Below are positions 1 through 7,540 of a stretch of 64,000 nucleotides of DNA, piece after piece (position 1 is the stretch's first letter; each line of letters starts with the position of its first letter). The notes beneath the pieces are model-generated. The model was not told the origin of the DNA and searched no databases. It was given only the letters and a program-made list of their open reading frames with translations. A program made the translations under genes and the position numbers. The stretch lies in contig NZ_ML133508.1 in assembly GCF_003934165.1 (NCBI RefSeq), positions 179,881 to 243,880 of the forward strand, in the 5' to 3' direction. This DNA is from Borborobacter arsenicus. Its GTDB lineage: Bacteria > Pseudomonadota > Alphaproteobacteria > Rhizobiales > Rhizobiaceae.

Positions 1-580
1 AGGCTTCCGGCTCCTTGAAGGCCACAAAGGGCGGCATCTGCACGCGATCCTCTGCCATGCTGTAGAAGGCCCGGTCCCCGCCCTCGCGGATCACGGCGCC
101 GGTCGCTGTAAAGAACGCCTCCGCCCTCTCGATGCGCGCTACCGGCTCAAGGGCCGGTTCCTGCACGGCGTAGAAGTGCGCTGGCAATCCCTCCACCTGT
201 TCGGCATTGAAAACGGTGTAGCCCTTCATGAAAGGAATCTCCCGCTCTAAGTCCTCGCCGGTCGCCTCGTCCTGTTCAGTGCGCTTGATGGTGTTGGCGT
301 AAACGACAAGGCTCCCCTTCTCGCCCTTCCTCACCTGTCCGCCCAGCTCCTGCGCCTGTTTGTAGGTTAGCCACAGCGGGGCATTGAAGCCCTGCGCAGT
401 GGCGGCTGCCCAGAGCATCAGAACATTGATGCCGCGATACGGGATGCCGCTTGCTCTTAAGGGCCGGGTGATGCGCCCGGCGGCGTGCTCGGCGTTCCAA
501 GGCTTGAGCCATGGCCGCACGCCCTTTTCCAGCTCTGCAACAATCTGGTCGGTGATGCGCTGATAAACGTCTGTTGGCAT
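1..580 (-). CDS. ArdC-like antirestriction protein (3' part cut by window edge)
   Basis: The frame opens at an ATG at 578-580 behind a strong AGGAG ribosome site and stays open to the window edge, giving about 193 residues. The N-terminus (MPTDVYQRITDQIVAELEKG, then PWLKPWN, YRGINVLML, W-TYKQA, LGGQVRKGEKG) matches the ssDNA-binding N-terminal domain of ArdC-type antirestriction proteins (DUF1738). These normally continue into a zincin-like metallopeptidase domain that would lie outside the window. ArdC proteins bind single-stranded DNA and protect incoming conjugative DNA from restriction, so this gene suggests that the element transfers, or once transferred, by conjugation. Family assignment is from memory of the motif pattern; activity is inferred. 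Confidence 0.85.
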   Translation of the reverse strand, partial: MPTDVYQRITDQIVAELEKGVRPWLKPWNAEHAAGRITRPLRASGIPYRGINVLMLWAAATAQGFNAPLWLTYKQAQELGGQVRKGEKGSLVVYANTIKRTEQDEATGEDLEREIPFMKGYTVFNAEQVEGLPAHFYAVQEPALEPVARIERAEAFFTATGAVIREGGDRAFYSMAEDRVQMPPFVAFKEPEA

Positions 581-1179
581 TGGTCTTTCTCCTAGTCTTG
601 TTGTGGTTGCGCCATGCAACCGGACTAGGCCCGCGCCAATGAGCGGGGGGTCGGCAGTCAGGACCGCCGCCGGGGACAGGGGTATCTCCCGGCCTGCACA
701 AGCGCAGCGCGGAAGGTCGGGGAACGCCCCGGCGGCGTCCGTAGCGTTAGCGGAGGGCTTGGTCTTGACGGCTCCGGGGGCGGCACGCCCCCTACTGGTT
801 TAAAAACGGCGGCAGCGCCGCCAGGGGGGCGGAGTCCCCTTCTGTCTTCAATGCGGCGGCGTCAGCGCCGCACGTCAGTGCGCCGGCAACGCCGGCTCCG
901 CTCTGTTTTCTTGCGCGAGGGATTGAAACCGTCTGGCGGAGACGACGCAGCGGCTCCGGGCACAGCCTGAAAGCCCGGTCCGGCCCGCCGGACGCGCCCT
1001 CATCCTGATCTCTTTGCTTGTGTCAGCTCTGACGACGACGCCCAGATGGCGGCGTCCCCTTCTCCCTCATGTTTTGCTGAGGCCTTCCGGCCATGCAGTC
1101 CCGTTCCTTGTGCCGATTGTGTGTGTGTCCGGGCACGAACGGTCCCGATGTCCGGGGCCTTGAAAACAAGGAGGAACGA
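581..1179. other. GC-rich intergenic stretch, no convincing gene
   Basis: Six hundred bases lie between the divergent ardC-like gene and the 62-residue ORF. Short open frames exist on both strands, but they have no ribosome site and no recognisable protein pattern. The main content is the run of GC hairpins listed separately. The right end carries the AAGGAGG ribosome site of the next gene. Confidence 0.6.
776..896. repeat. Cluster of GC-rich hairpins
   Basis: Four perfect stem-loops follow each other: GGGGGCG/CGCCCCC with loop GCA (776-792), GGCGGC/GCCGCC with loop AGC (808-822), TGCGGCG/CGCCGCA with a 7-nt loop (852-872), and GCCGGC/GCCGGC with loop AAC (882-896). A weaker GGGG/CCCC pair lies at 826-839. 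None is followed by a T run, so they are not typical intrinsic terminators. The function is unknown; possibilities are a protein-binding array, part of an oriT or single-strand origin, or an RNA structure in the 5' region of the gene at 1180. Confidence 0.6.
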
Positions 1180-1368
1180 ATGAACACCTTACTGACCATC
1201 AGCGAGCTGCAACATCGCACCGAATCCGACCTGCGGGCTCTGTTCCGTCAGGCGAGCCAGGCGCTCGCCCGCACGGCGGCGGGCACGCCGGAGCGCCGCA
1301 ACAACCTCGCCACACTCGAAAACATCGCGCGCGCACTGGCGCACGCACCGGGAGCGCGGGGCTTTTAG
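1180..1368 (+). CDS. Small conserved-looking protein of unknown function (62 aa)
   Basis: The ATG at 1180 is chosen because an ideal AAGGAGG site sits at 1168-1174; an earlier in-frame start at 1093 has none. The product (start MNTLLTISELQHRTESDLRA) is predicted to be helical and Arg/Ala rich, with no membrane segment and no domain I recognise. Its stop overlaps by 4 nt the stop of the opposing gene, so the two converge. It probably belongs to the accessory cargo of the integrated element. I do not assign a function. Confidence 0.6.
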   Translation: MNTLLTISELQHRTESDLRALFRQASQALARTAAGTPERRNNLATLENIARALAHAPGARGF

Positions 1369-2096
1369 CCCCCGCTTTTCCCCTCGGGGCCGCGCCGTAC
1401 CGGCCGCTTGGACTGCACCGACATATGCCGCTCTGTTGCCTCCAGAGCCCGCCGGCAGTCCGCTAATGCCGGGTCGCCGAACAGCGGGTCGGCTGGAGAG
1501 CTATCTAGCAATGCGATCGCCTCTTTGATGGAGCGTACGGCCCGCTCGTGCTGGTCCTGCACTTCCGCCCCGATGGCCTGGAGCAGTAGGTCGACGACCG
1601 GCGCGCTTTTCCCGGATACGGAGCCCGCAAGCCGCAGAAGCTTCACAGCCGAGCGTAGGTAATGGAACGCCTCCACGTCTGAGGCGTGCCGGCTGCTGAA
1701 CTCCGCGGCAACCCGATCTTCACGTTCGCGCGGTGCCGCGCTCAGGATCTCGTCAGCCTCATCGCTTTCATCCCGCACTTCCGCAACGCGCGCGATGCCG
1801 AGATGAGATTCGGCGACATCGTAGGCACTCTCCGAGCGCAGATAGACCACCGACGACCCGGGCTCGCCTTGCTCGTCATAGAGCATGACGAGCGCCCGGC
1901 GGCGTTCAACCAGCGCGCGCCGAACGCCCTCTAGGTACAGCTCCGCTGTCCCTACCTTGTCTATCCAGCAATTGACCGGAGGATGCGCGCGGCGAAAATC
2001 CGCGAACCTCTTGTTCAGTGCGTCGTGTAGGGCCGGGTCATCCTGCGGACGCCCCCACCAAGCCCCCTCATCTTTGTGATCCGCGCTGCCGGACAT
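1365..2096 (-). CDS. Unknown protein of the integrated element (243 aa)
   Basis: This soluble, acidic protein with a basic C-terminal tail begins MSGSADHKDEGAWW. The central part is predicted helical (about residues 120-215), and a VQDQHERAVRSIKEAIALLD segment resembles a helical-repeat or four-helix fold. I recognise no family. It has a weak AGAG ribosome site. It lies downstream of the parA/RHH pair on the same strand, with an 84-nt gap, so it may be the third gene of that transcript. There is no signal peptide or membrane segment. A role in maintenance or transfer of the element is only a guess from position. Confidence 0.6.
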   Translation of the reverse strand: MSGSADHKDEGAWWGRPQDDPALHDALNKRFADFRRAHPPVNCWIDKVGTAELYLEGVRRALVERRRALVMLYDEQGEPGSSVVYLRSESAYDVAESHLGIARVAEVRDESDEADEILSAAPREREDRVAAEFSSRHASDVEAFHYLRSAVKLLRLAGSVSGKSAPVVDLLLQAIGAEVQDQHERAVRSIKEAIALLDSSPADPLFGDPALADCRRALEATERHMSVQSKRPVRRGPEGKSGG

Positions 2097-2180
2097 CGCG
2101 ATTCTCTGCTTTGTCAGTCTAGATGCGCAGCCGCCTCAAAGCTGCGCCTGCCGCAGCCTACACGAAAGCCTGCCCTTTGA

Positions 2181-2558
2181 TCAGCGGTTTTGCTTGTTCT
2201 CGGGGGCATGACCGTGTTCGCGCTGAAGAAGCGCGACGGCGCGCTCTAGCGTTTCTCCGAGTCCCCAGCCCTGCGCATCGGCAATCGCGCAAAACTCTTC
2301 AATCGTCTCAGGGCGGGCTTTCAGATTGAACTGCGCGTTGCGCCCTGTGCGCCGCCGGCGCGGTGGATCACTGCGCACGGGCGGCTTTACCACTTCGGGC
2401 TGCGGTTCCCGGCTGCGGAATCCAGCGGCGGCGGCGGCCTTCTCGGTCGCCACCTTGGGCGGCTTTTCATTGACCGCCGGGGCGCGCGGCATCCAATCGC
2501 TCGCATTGAAATCTTCGAGGGCATCGGCAAAGCCGAGATCAGCGCGGTTGTCGGTCAT
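2181..2558 (-). CDS. Ribbon-helix-helix partner of ParA (ParB/StbC-like)
   Basis: The frame overlaps the parA stop region (GTGATCATGACC: the ParA stop TGA lies within it), so it is translationally coupled to parA. I take the ATG at 2558; a GTG at 2564 is also possible. The N-terminal 75 residues are low-complexity (Ala, Pro, Arg; RRRRTGRNAQ). The C-terminal 45 residues, NAQFNLKARPETIEEF through GLGETLERAVALL, have the beta-strand plus two-helix pattern of ribbon-helix-helix DNA-binding proteins. Small RHH proteins encoded straight after a short ParA are usually centromere-binding adaptors and autorepressors. Likely targets are the 40-bp repeats upstream of parA. Confidence 0.75.
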   Translation of the reverse strand: MTDNRADLGFADALEDFNASDWMPRAPAVNEKPPKVATEKAAAAAGFRSREPQPEVVKPPVRSDPPRRRRTGRNAQFNLKARPETIEEFCAIADAQGWGLGETLERAVALLQREHGHAPENKQNR

Positions 2559-2560
2559 GA

Positions 2561-3247
2561 TCACGCTACCTTGGCGGCAACCGTGCCGCCTTTCAGTTTC
2601 GCAATGACCTCGCCCGCAAAGGCCCGGGCGTTCTCGATGGCTCTATCCACATTGCTGACTTGGTCGCTGCGAAGATCAGACAGCAGTCCCCCGAAATCAA
2701 AGATATCGCGGAAGGCGGCACGCTCGACGATGGACGTGGAGAAGACATCGATCGCCGCCTTATCCAGCTGCTCGCGAACATTCCGCAGCGCGCGCGATGT
2801 GACGGCGGCGCTGGTGCGGGTCAGAAGGATGCTGTGAGGAATTTGCCGGCGCGAGAGGCGCTCTTGATTGCGGATCAGCCTGATGGTCTTGGCGGCGCCC
2901 TTCGCGTCCATAGACGCACCCTGCGCCGGGATGATGACAAGGTCTGACATGCCGATGGCATTGGCGACCATGAGGCTGGCCGTGCCTTCAAGATCGACGA
3001 TGACGAACTGCGCTTTGGCCGCGGCGTTCTCGATAAGATCGACAATCGTGTCTTCGGTCACGTCCGCGATGATATCGATGTTGGATGGCTTGCCCGGCAT
3101 TTTGCCCCACTGCGAAATCCAGCGCTCGGGGTCTGCGTCAATGACGGTGACGCGTGCGCCTTTGGCGGCAAGCTCTCCTGCAAGAAGTAAAGCTGATGTA
3201 GTTTTTCCGGCTCCACCTTTGGGATTGGCAAATGAGACTACAGGCAT
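2561..3247 (-). CDS. parA: ParA-family partition ATPase (228 aa)
   Basis: The deviant Walker A KGGAGKTT is at residues 10-17 with the signature lysine at 10, followed by the conserved VIDADPE and the Walker B VIVDLEGT. At 228 residues without an N-terminal HTH domain it is the short type (Ib-like) ParA of plasmids and integrative elements. In that class the DNA-binding partner, not ParA, binds the centromere and represses the operon. The start at 3247 has only a weak ribosome site. The gene heads an operon with the RHH gene and is preceded by 40-bp repeats. Role: active segregation of a plasmid-like or excised form of the element (inference from family). Confidence 0.9.
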   Translation of the reverse strand: MPVVSFANPKGGAGKTTSALLLAGELAAKGARVTVIDADPERWISQWGKMPGKPSNIDIIADVTEDTIVDLIENAAAKAQFVIVDLEGTASLMVANAIGMSDLVIIPAQGASMDAKGAAKTIRLIRNQERLSRRQIPHSILLTRTSAAVTSRALRNVREQLDKAAIDVFSTSIVERAAFRDIFDFGGLLSDLRSDQVSNVDRAIENARAFAGEVIAKLKGGTVAAKVA

Positions 3248-3292
3248 GCACGCTCACTATGTAAAAGATTAAATGAATCACCTTCTTACAAA

Positions 3293-3320
3293 ATAATACC
3301 AGATAGCTACTGGCTACCAA
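3293..3320 (-). promoter_or_regulatory. Candidate parA promoter inside the repeat array
   Basis: On the minus strand TTGGTA (3315-3320) and TATTAT (3293-3298) are separated by 16 nt. The -10 matches the sigma-70 consensus in five of six positions, the -35 in four. The first 40-bp repeat unit starts between the two hexamers, so a protein bound to the repeats would cover the promoter, as expected for partition operons that repress themselves. Confidence 0.45.
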
Positions 3321-3464
3321 ACAGCAATCTATTGGTTATCCGATAGCTACCGGCTACTAAGCAGCAATCTAATAGATATCGGATAGCTAGTTGATATCCA
3401 GAAAGTAGCTTGCCGCTATCATTCAAGTAGCTATCAGGAAGCTATCCGTTAGCTAGCCGCTACC
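3302..3464. repeat. 40-bp tandem repeats plus inverted copies (putative centromere or iterons)
   Basis: GATAGCTAC-type units begin at 3302, 3342 and 3382, an exact 40-bp period. The first two units agree over most of their length (GATAGCTAC, GGCTAC, CAGCAATCTA); the third is degenerate. Beyond them the motif recurs in inverted form: GTAGCT...GCTATC at 3405-3420, GTAGCTATC at 3427-3435, GCTATCC at 3441-3447 and GCTACC near 3459. The region is AT-rich compared with its surroundings. Position upstream of parA fits a partition site; iterons for the Rep-like gene at 3901 are the alternative. Confidence 0.75.
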
Positions 3465-3737
3465 GCTTCCCGGCCCACACCGCCCGGAACTGAAGCAAAT
3501 CGCACGCCGCAAGGCATGAGATATGACAAGAGATTCGGTGATTCTGCGGGTAATTGCACGATTCGGCTGTCTCAGGGTCGCGCCGAGAATCAGACAACAG
3601 TGCACGAAAGCCCTGCAAACCCGCATCGCGGGAGAACCGACTTGCTATAGCCGGAGACATTGCTGACAATTTGTTGTGGCTCCACAAGAGCCGCGCCAGT
3701 CTTCAATCACTCAAGAGGCGATTTTGAAATAACAAAA
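3465..3737. other. Intergenic, nothing recognised
   Basis: Between the repeat array and the leader hairpins there is no gene I can support. A 75-codon minus-strand frame (3460-3687) has no ribosome site and an odd Cys/His-rich composition; I regard it as chance. Confidence 0.5.
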
Positions 3738-3762
3738 AGAAAACCCGCCAAGAAGGGCGGGT
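3738..3762 (-). terminator. Intrinsic terminator reading on the minus strand
   Basis: The inverted repeat ACCCGCC/GGGCGGGT with a 5-nt loop is bordered on its left by an A-rich run, which on the minus strand becomes a GC stem followed by TTTTCTTTTT. No minus-strand protein gene lies upstream, since the next gene to the right is on the plus strand. The terminator therefore may end a short antisense RNA. Confidence 0.6.
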
Positions 3763-3764
3763 CG

Positions 3765-3844
3765 CTCGATAAATCGAGATATTCGTGAAATCAGCACTCC
3801 GAATATCTCATGCTCTAAAACTAATCGCAATACATTTTTGCGAT
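3765..3844. repeat. Three consecutive inverted repeats in the leader of the Rep-like gene
   Basis: CTCGAT/ATCGAG with a 2-nt loop (3765-3778), GAGATATTCG/CGAATATCTC with 14 nt between (3776-3809), and ATCGCAA/TTGCGAT with 7 nt between (3824-3844). The first two share bases, so they could be alternative structures. Such chains occur in copy-number-control leaders and at operators. A plus-strand promoter candidate overlaps the last arm. Confidence 0.6.
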
Positions 3845-3865
3845 GAGATCGCGCGCCCATATTTT
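3838..3865 (+). promoter_or_regulatory. Candidate promoter of the Rep-like gene
   Basis: TTGCGA (3838-3843) and TATTTT (3860-3865) are 16 nt apart, 35 nt before the ATG at 3901. The -35 hexamer is the right arm of the inverted repeat ATCGCAA/TTGCGAT, so binding of a regulator there would block transcription. Confidence 0.35.
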
Positions 3866-3900
3866 CTGCGGGTTTTCTCCGAACGATAAGGAGAAACCAA

Positions 3901-4590
3901 ATGACTATGCAAAATGATGCGCAGGCCGCTTTCATCGAATCGGCACGCGCCCTCAAGAATCGAGCCGTGCCCTCCCAAAGCCTGCGCGTTCCGACAATCG
4001 ATCCCGAGCGCCGTCAGCGATCACTGCAGACTTGCCACCGTTATGCGGCAACCGAGCGTCCACGCCGCGCGGTCTCGCCCACGGGCAATGGCTACGTGCC
4101 GGAGCTGGCCGCGCGCATCGAAGACGATCCGAACCTTACCGACGGTGCGCGCCGCTGCGCGCGCAAACTGGCGGAGCTGACCTTTCGCCAGAACAGAGAA
4201 GGGCGGGTACTGCCGGTGACGGTCACTTACCTGGCTCGCGCACTTGGGCGCTGCCGCCGTTCGGTGCAACGCTATCTCAGGCAGTTGGAGGAGGGGGGCT
4301 ATGTGGCGGTCGAGGTCGTAGCCTCACCGCGCTCGCGCATGTGCATCGGGCTCATGGTCCGACTGCTCGCGCCGCTTCTGGCCGCCCATCACCGTCAAAG
4401 CTGGCCGCAAAGCGCCCAGAACCCAGGGGCGACACCAGAGTCACTGAATCATAGGTTCAGGTTATTATTTCAAGGAAAGGCTTGCAGCATGCCCGTCGAC
4501 CAATGGGCACTGCGATGCATGGACGGCGTGTTCCGTTCCCTTATGAAAACGAAACCGCTCACCGTACTGCCGCCGGTCCATCTCGCCTGA
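3901..4590 (+). CDS. Winged-helix protein, possible replication initiator of the element (229 aa)
   Basis: The ATG follows a good AAGGAG site (3888-3893). Residues about 75-165 (LTDGARRCARKLAEL, then VTVTYLARALGRCRRSVQRY, then LEEGGYVAVEVV) form a clear winged helix of the kind in phage and plasmid replication or primase-loading proteins: sequential helices, a recognition helix after CRRSVQRY and a wing. The N-terminus is basic, and the C-terminal 60 residues have no family I know. The placement after a structured AT-rich leader and beside parA suggests an initiator or regulator for replication of the excised element. A plain transcription regulator is the alternative. The frame is intact. 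Confidence 0.65.
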   Translation: MTMQNDAQAAFIESARALKNRAVPSQSLRVPTIDPERRQRSLQTCHRYAATERPRRAVSPTGNGYVPELAARIEDDPNLTDGARRCARKLAELTFRQNREGRVLPVTVTYLARALGRCRRSVQRYLRQLEEGGYVAVEVVASPRSRMCIGLMVRLLAPLLAAHHRQSWPQSAQNPGATPESLNHRFRLLFQGKACSMPVDQWALRCMDGVFRSLMKTKPLTVLPPVHLA

Positions 4591-4724
4591 GAGAACGGCT
4601 GCACCAGCAAGGCTAATTGCGGCCCGGTAGAGGGGCGGAGTGGTCAGTATTGCCTTCAGGGGGTGGGTTTGGCGTGGTCAGTGCCAGAACCCGCCATAGC
4701 GCAACGTCACGAAAAGGCGGGGCG

Positions 4725-5372
4725 TTACGCCGCCAGCCTTCGCGCCGCGATCCGGTGATAGTTGCGGTCCAGCTCTATGCCGACATAGTCGCAATCTGCC
4801 TCGCAAGCCGCGACAAGGGTCGATCCCGAACCGCAGAACGGGTCCAGCACCAGCCCGCCTTTGGGGCAGAACGCCTCGATCAGGGGCTTCAGGATAGCCA
4901 CGGGTTTCTGCGTCGGATGCAGGCGGTTCCCCGTGTAAGGGAAGTCGATGACATCAGCCGGCGGGTTCTCCGGCAAAGCGGGGCGGCCCTTGGCCAGCAC
5001 ATAGGCGGACTCGTGCGTGTAGCAGACGAACCGGGAAGCGGACGCGTATTTCTTCCGAAAGACGATGTGGCCTACGATCCGGAAACCGGCCGCGCGCCAG
5101 GCGCCAATGAAGCGGTCGGTCTGCGTCCAGCCGTAAAAGCTCACGCACAGGCTGTCGTTCTTCAAAACCCGGAACATCTCGCGCGCGGCCGGTCCCAGCC
5201 AACGGCCATTGTCGTCATTGATGATGCGGCGACCGTCGCGGGATTGATAGCGCACGAGATAGGGAGGGTCGGTCAGGATGAAGTCCACCGACCGGGCGGG
5301 CATCCGGCGCATGACGCTGATGCAATCACCCTGATGGATCACGTTGCGGGAAAAGAGACTGGTCTGGTTCAT
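4725..5372 (-). CDS. Orphan site-specific DNA methyltransferase (N6-adenine/N4-cytosine, beta class)
   Basis: The catalytic motif DPPY (residues 35-38) comes first and the SAM-binding motif DPFCGSGST near the C-terminus (about 175-185), the motif order of beta-class methyltransferases such as CcrM. The start MNQTSLFSRN at 5372 has a GGAGG site; an upstream extension of the frame to 5519 is rejected for its non-protein-like composition. At 215 residues it is short, holding the catalytic core with no CcrM-type C-terminal DNA-binding domain. There is no restriction endonuclease gene beside it. With the ArdC-like gene it probably protects the element against host restriction. Target sequence cannot be read from the gene. 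Confidence 0.88.
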   Translation of the reverse strand: MNQTSLFSRNVIHQGDCISVMRRMPARSVDFILTDPPYLVRYQSRDGRRIINDDNGRWLGPAAREMFRVLKNDSLCVSFYGWTQTDRFIGAWRAAGFRIVGHIVFRKKYASASRFVCYTHESAYVLAKGRPALPENPPADVIDFPYTGNRLHPTQKPVAILKPLIEAFCPKGGLVLDPFCGSGSTLVAACEADCDYVGIELDRNYHRIAARRLAA

Positions 5373-5636
5373 GGCGTCCTCCGGCCTTGTTTTTGCGTTT
5401 CGACGCGGAGGGACAGGACGGCTCGCCAAGGAGGCGGCGCACCGCAGAGAACACGGCCAACACGGGAGCGCATGCGAAGGAGCGGGCAGGCCGTTGCGCC
5501 GACGACTGCGGGCCGTCACCGCTGCGATACTCTCCGAAACGCAACAAGGCCGGATGCCAAACCGGCCCCGTTATCCCGCCTGACGTGACCAGACTGTGCT
5601 CAATCCAGCAGAGATGCTGCCGGGCAGTGTCCGGCC

Positions 5637-5897
5637 ATGGACACGCCGGGCCACAAGCAGAATGATTGCGCGCATGCGGAGCGCCACGGCTTCCGCGTGG
5701 CCGATGATCTTGCGGACCTGCCGGTTTCGGACGGTGAGTTGGACGCCGTTGAAGCCTTCCTGATGGCCGCATTCCGGGCCGTGATGGCGGGCGAAACTCC
5801 GCCCAAAGCCAAGGATTCCGGCATTTCCGACTCGGATCAGCCGCAAACCCATGTTGATATCGACCAAGCAAACCGGGTTCGGAGACGAGCGCGATGA
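5637..5897 (+). CDS. Small protein coupled to the recombinase (86 aa), unknown
   Basis: An acidic 86-residue product, start MDTPGHKQNDCAHAERHG, with a helical core (DGELDAVEAFLMAAFRAVM). Its stop overlaps the recombinase start by 4 nt (ATGA at 5894-5897), which is good evidence that both are translated together. There is no recognised domain. Small genes coupled to large serine recombinases sometimes encode directionality factors or regulators, but this one shows no helix-turn-helix pattern. The ribosome site is weak, so the exact start is uncertain. Confidence 0.5.
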   Translation: MDTPGHKQNDCAHAERHGFRVADDLADLPVSDGELDAVEAFLMAAFRAVMAGETPPKAKDSGISDSDQPQTHVDIDQANRVRRRAR

Positions 5898-7540
5898 AGA
5901 CCATGTCCGCATCTGCCGATCAGGGCGCGCCGCTCCGGGCCGCGCTTTATCTGCGCGTGTCCACAGGCCGGCAGGCGGAGAGTGACCTCTCGATCCCGGA
6001 TCAGCGGCGGCAGGCGATGGCCTTCTGTGCCGCGCGCGGCTGGACCGTAGCTGCCGAATTCGTCGATGCCGGTTTATCCGGCACAACCGACAACCGGCCA
6101 GAGCTGCAACGCCTCCTTGAGATTGCCACGGGCGGCGGCTCGCCCTTCGATGTGGTTCTGGTGCATTCGCTCAGCCGCTTCATGCGCGATGCGTTCTTGC
6201 AGGAAATGCACGTCCGCCGCCTCGCGAAAGCTGGCGTGCGCCTTGTCTCGATGACGCAGGAAGTGGGGGATGACCCCGTCGGCGTCATGGTCCGGCAGGT
6301 CTTTGCGCTTTTCGATGAATACCAGTCGAACGAGATCAGGAAGCATGTCAGCCGCTCGATGAACGAGAATGCCCGGCAGGGCTTCTGGAACGGTGCGGCT
6401 CCGCCCTTCGGCTATACGACCGTCGCGGCCGGAGAGCGTGGCGCGCGCATCAAGAAAAAGCTCGCCGTCGAACCTGTCGAGGCAGAGACCGTGCGCCTCA
6501 TTTTCCGGCTCCTGATGGAAGGAGACGGTATCTCCGGCCCGATGGGCATCAAGGCGGCGGTGTGCTGGCTGAACGAGCGCGGCTACCGCACGCGCGGCGG
6601 AGCGCGGTGGGGCATTGGTCCGCTGCATAACCTTGTGACCAACACGGTCTACAAGGGCGAGGCGGTTTTCAACCGCAAGGACTCCAAGACGCGCAAGGAA
6701 AAGCCGGCCTCCGAGCACATCGTCGTCGCCTGCGATCCGATTATCGACCCAGCCAAGTTCGACGCCCTTCAGGCGAGCCTCAAGGCCCGCAACCCGAAGG
6801 CCTCGCCGCCGCGCGTTGTCACCGGGCCGATCCTGCTGACCGGCGTCGCTACCTGCGCCAGCTGCGGCGGGGGCATGACAATCCGCACCGGCAAGTCCGG
6901 CCGGTATCGCTACTATGTCTGCGCCACCTGCGCCCAGAAGGGCAAATCGGCCTGCAAGGGCCGGTCAGTACCCATGGACCGGCTCGATGACGCAGTCATG
7001 GAGCGGATCAGCGAACAGCTCCTGACCCCGGAGCGGGTGGGGACGCTGCTGCGCGGCCTGATGTATCGCCAGACCCGCAAGGACGAAGACCACGTAAGCC
7101 GCCTGTCGGCGCTCCGGGGAAAACTGTCCGACGCCGAAAACCGGCTGAACCGGCTGTATCAGGCTATCGAGAACGGCATCGCCGATGCTACTGACCCGAC
7201 CCTGAAAGACCGGGTGGCCGCCATCAAGACCGAGCGGGATATCGCTCAAACGGCTTTTGACCGGGCTGTCGCCGAAATGCGCCCGGACGCCCGGATCACA
7301 GAGGACAAGATCGCCGCCTTCGTCGAGGTCATGCGCCAGAACGTGCTGACCGGCGACACGTCCTTCCGCCGCTCATACCTGCGCGCCGTCATCGACAAGG
7401 TCGAGGTCGATGATACGGAAATCCGTATCCACGGGCGGCGGACGGTTCTGGAGCGTCTGGTGATGGGTGGCGGGGCCGCTCCGGCCGGAGTGCCCAGTTT
7501 TGTTCGTGAATGGCGCACCCGACAGGATTCGAACCTGTGA
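5894..7540 (+). CDS. Large serine recombinase (integrase) of the element (548 aa)
   Basis: The N-terminal resolvase domain has YLRVSTGRQ with catalytic Ser23, the regularly placed Arg residues and [12 protein letters not shown]. The recombinase domain (about 165-270, GYTT...[10 protein letters not shown]...) follows, then a zinc ribbon (CASC...CATC...C, about 320-350) and a coiled-coil segment (about 390-470). This is the full architecture of large serine recombinases that integrate and excise mobile DNA. The last ten codons (WRTRQDSNL, stop TGA) are the antisense of the tRNA-Arg 3' end, so the C-terminus is supplied by the attachment site. The gene is the last of the element and abuts the host tRNA. 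The frame is intact and the catalytic residues present, so it looks functional. Confidence 0.93.
   Translation: MKTMSASADQGAPLRAALYLRVSTGRQAESDLSIPDQRRQAMAFCAARGWTVAAEFVDAGLSGTTDNRPELQRLLEIATGGGSPFDVVLVHSLSRFMRDAFLQEMHVRRLAKAGVRLVSMTQEVGDDPVGVMVRQVFALFDEYQSNEIRKHVSRSMNENARQGFWNGAAPPFGYTTVAAGERGARIKKKLAVEPVEAETVRLIFRLLMEGDGISGPMGIKAAVCWLNERGYRTRGGARWGIGPLHNLVTNTVYKGEAVFNRKDSKTRKEKPASEHIVVACDPIIDPAKFDALQASLKARNPKASPPRVVTGPILLTGVATCASCGGGMTIRTGKSGRYRYYVCATCAQKGKSACKGRSVPMDRLDDAVMERISEQLLTPERVGTLLRGLMYRQTRKDEDHVSRLSALRGKLSDAENRLNRLYQAIENGIADATDPTLKDRVAAIKTERDIAQTAFDRAVAEMRPDARITEDKIAAFVEVMRQNVLTGDTSFRRSYLRAVIDKVEVDDTEIRIHGRRTVLERLVMGGGAAPAGVPSFVREWRTRQDSNL
7511..7540. other. Probable attachment site (att) core region
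   Basis: The recombinase frame ends inside the tRNA gene, sharing 30 nt with the CCA end and T arm. Integrated elements that use tRNA genes carry a copy of the tRNA 3' end, which regenerates the gene, and the integrase gene normally lies next to it. The opposite att copy would be found to the left of this window. The true crossover dinucleotide cannot be fixed from one end. Confidence 0.55.

Noticed and set aside
3302-3464. Repeat array considered as CRISPR
   Set aside because: Units are contiguous with no unique spacers, degenerate quickly and have inverted copies; no cas genes.
3460-3687. 75-codon minus-strand frame between the repeats and the leader
   Set aside because: No ribosome site, unusual composition, overlaps structured intergenic DNA.
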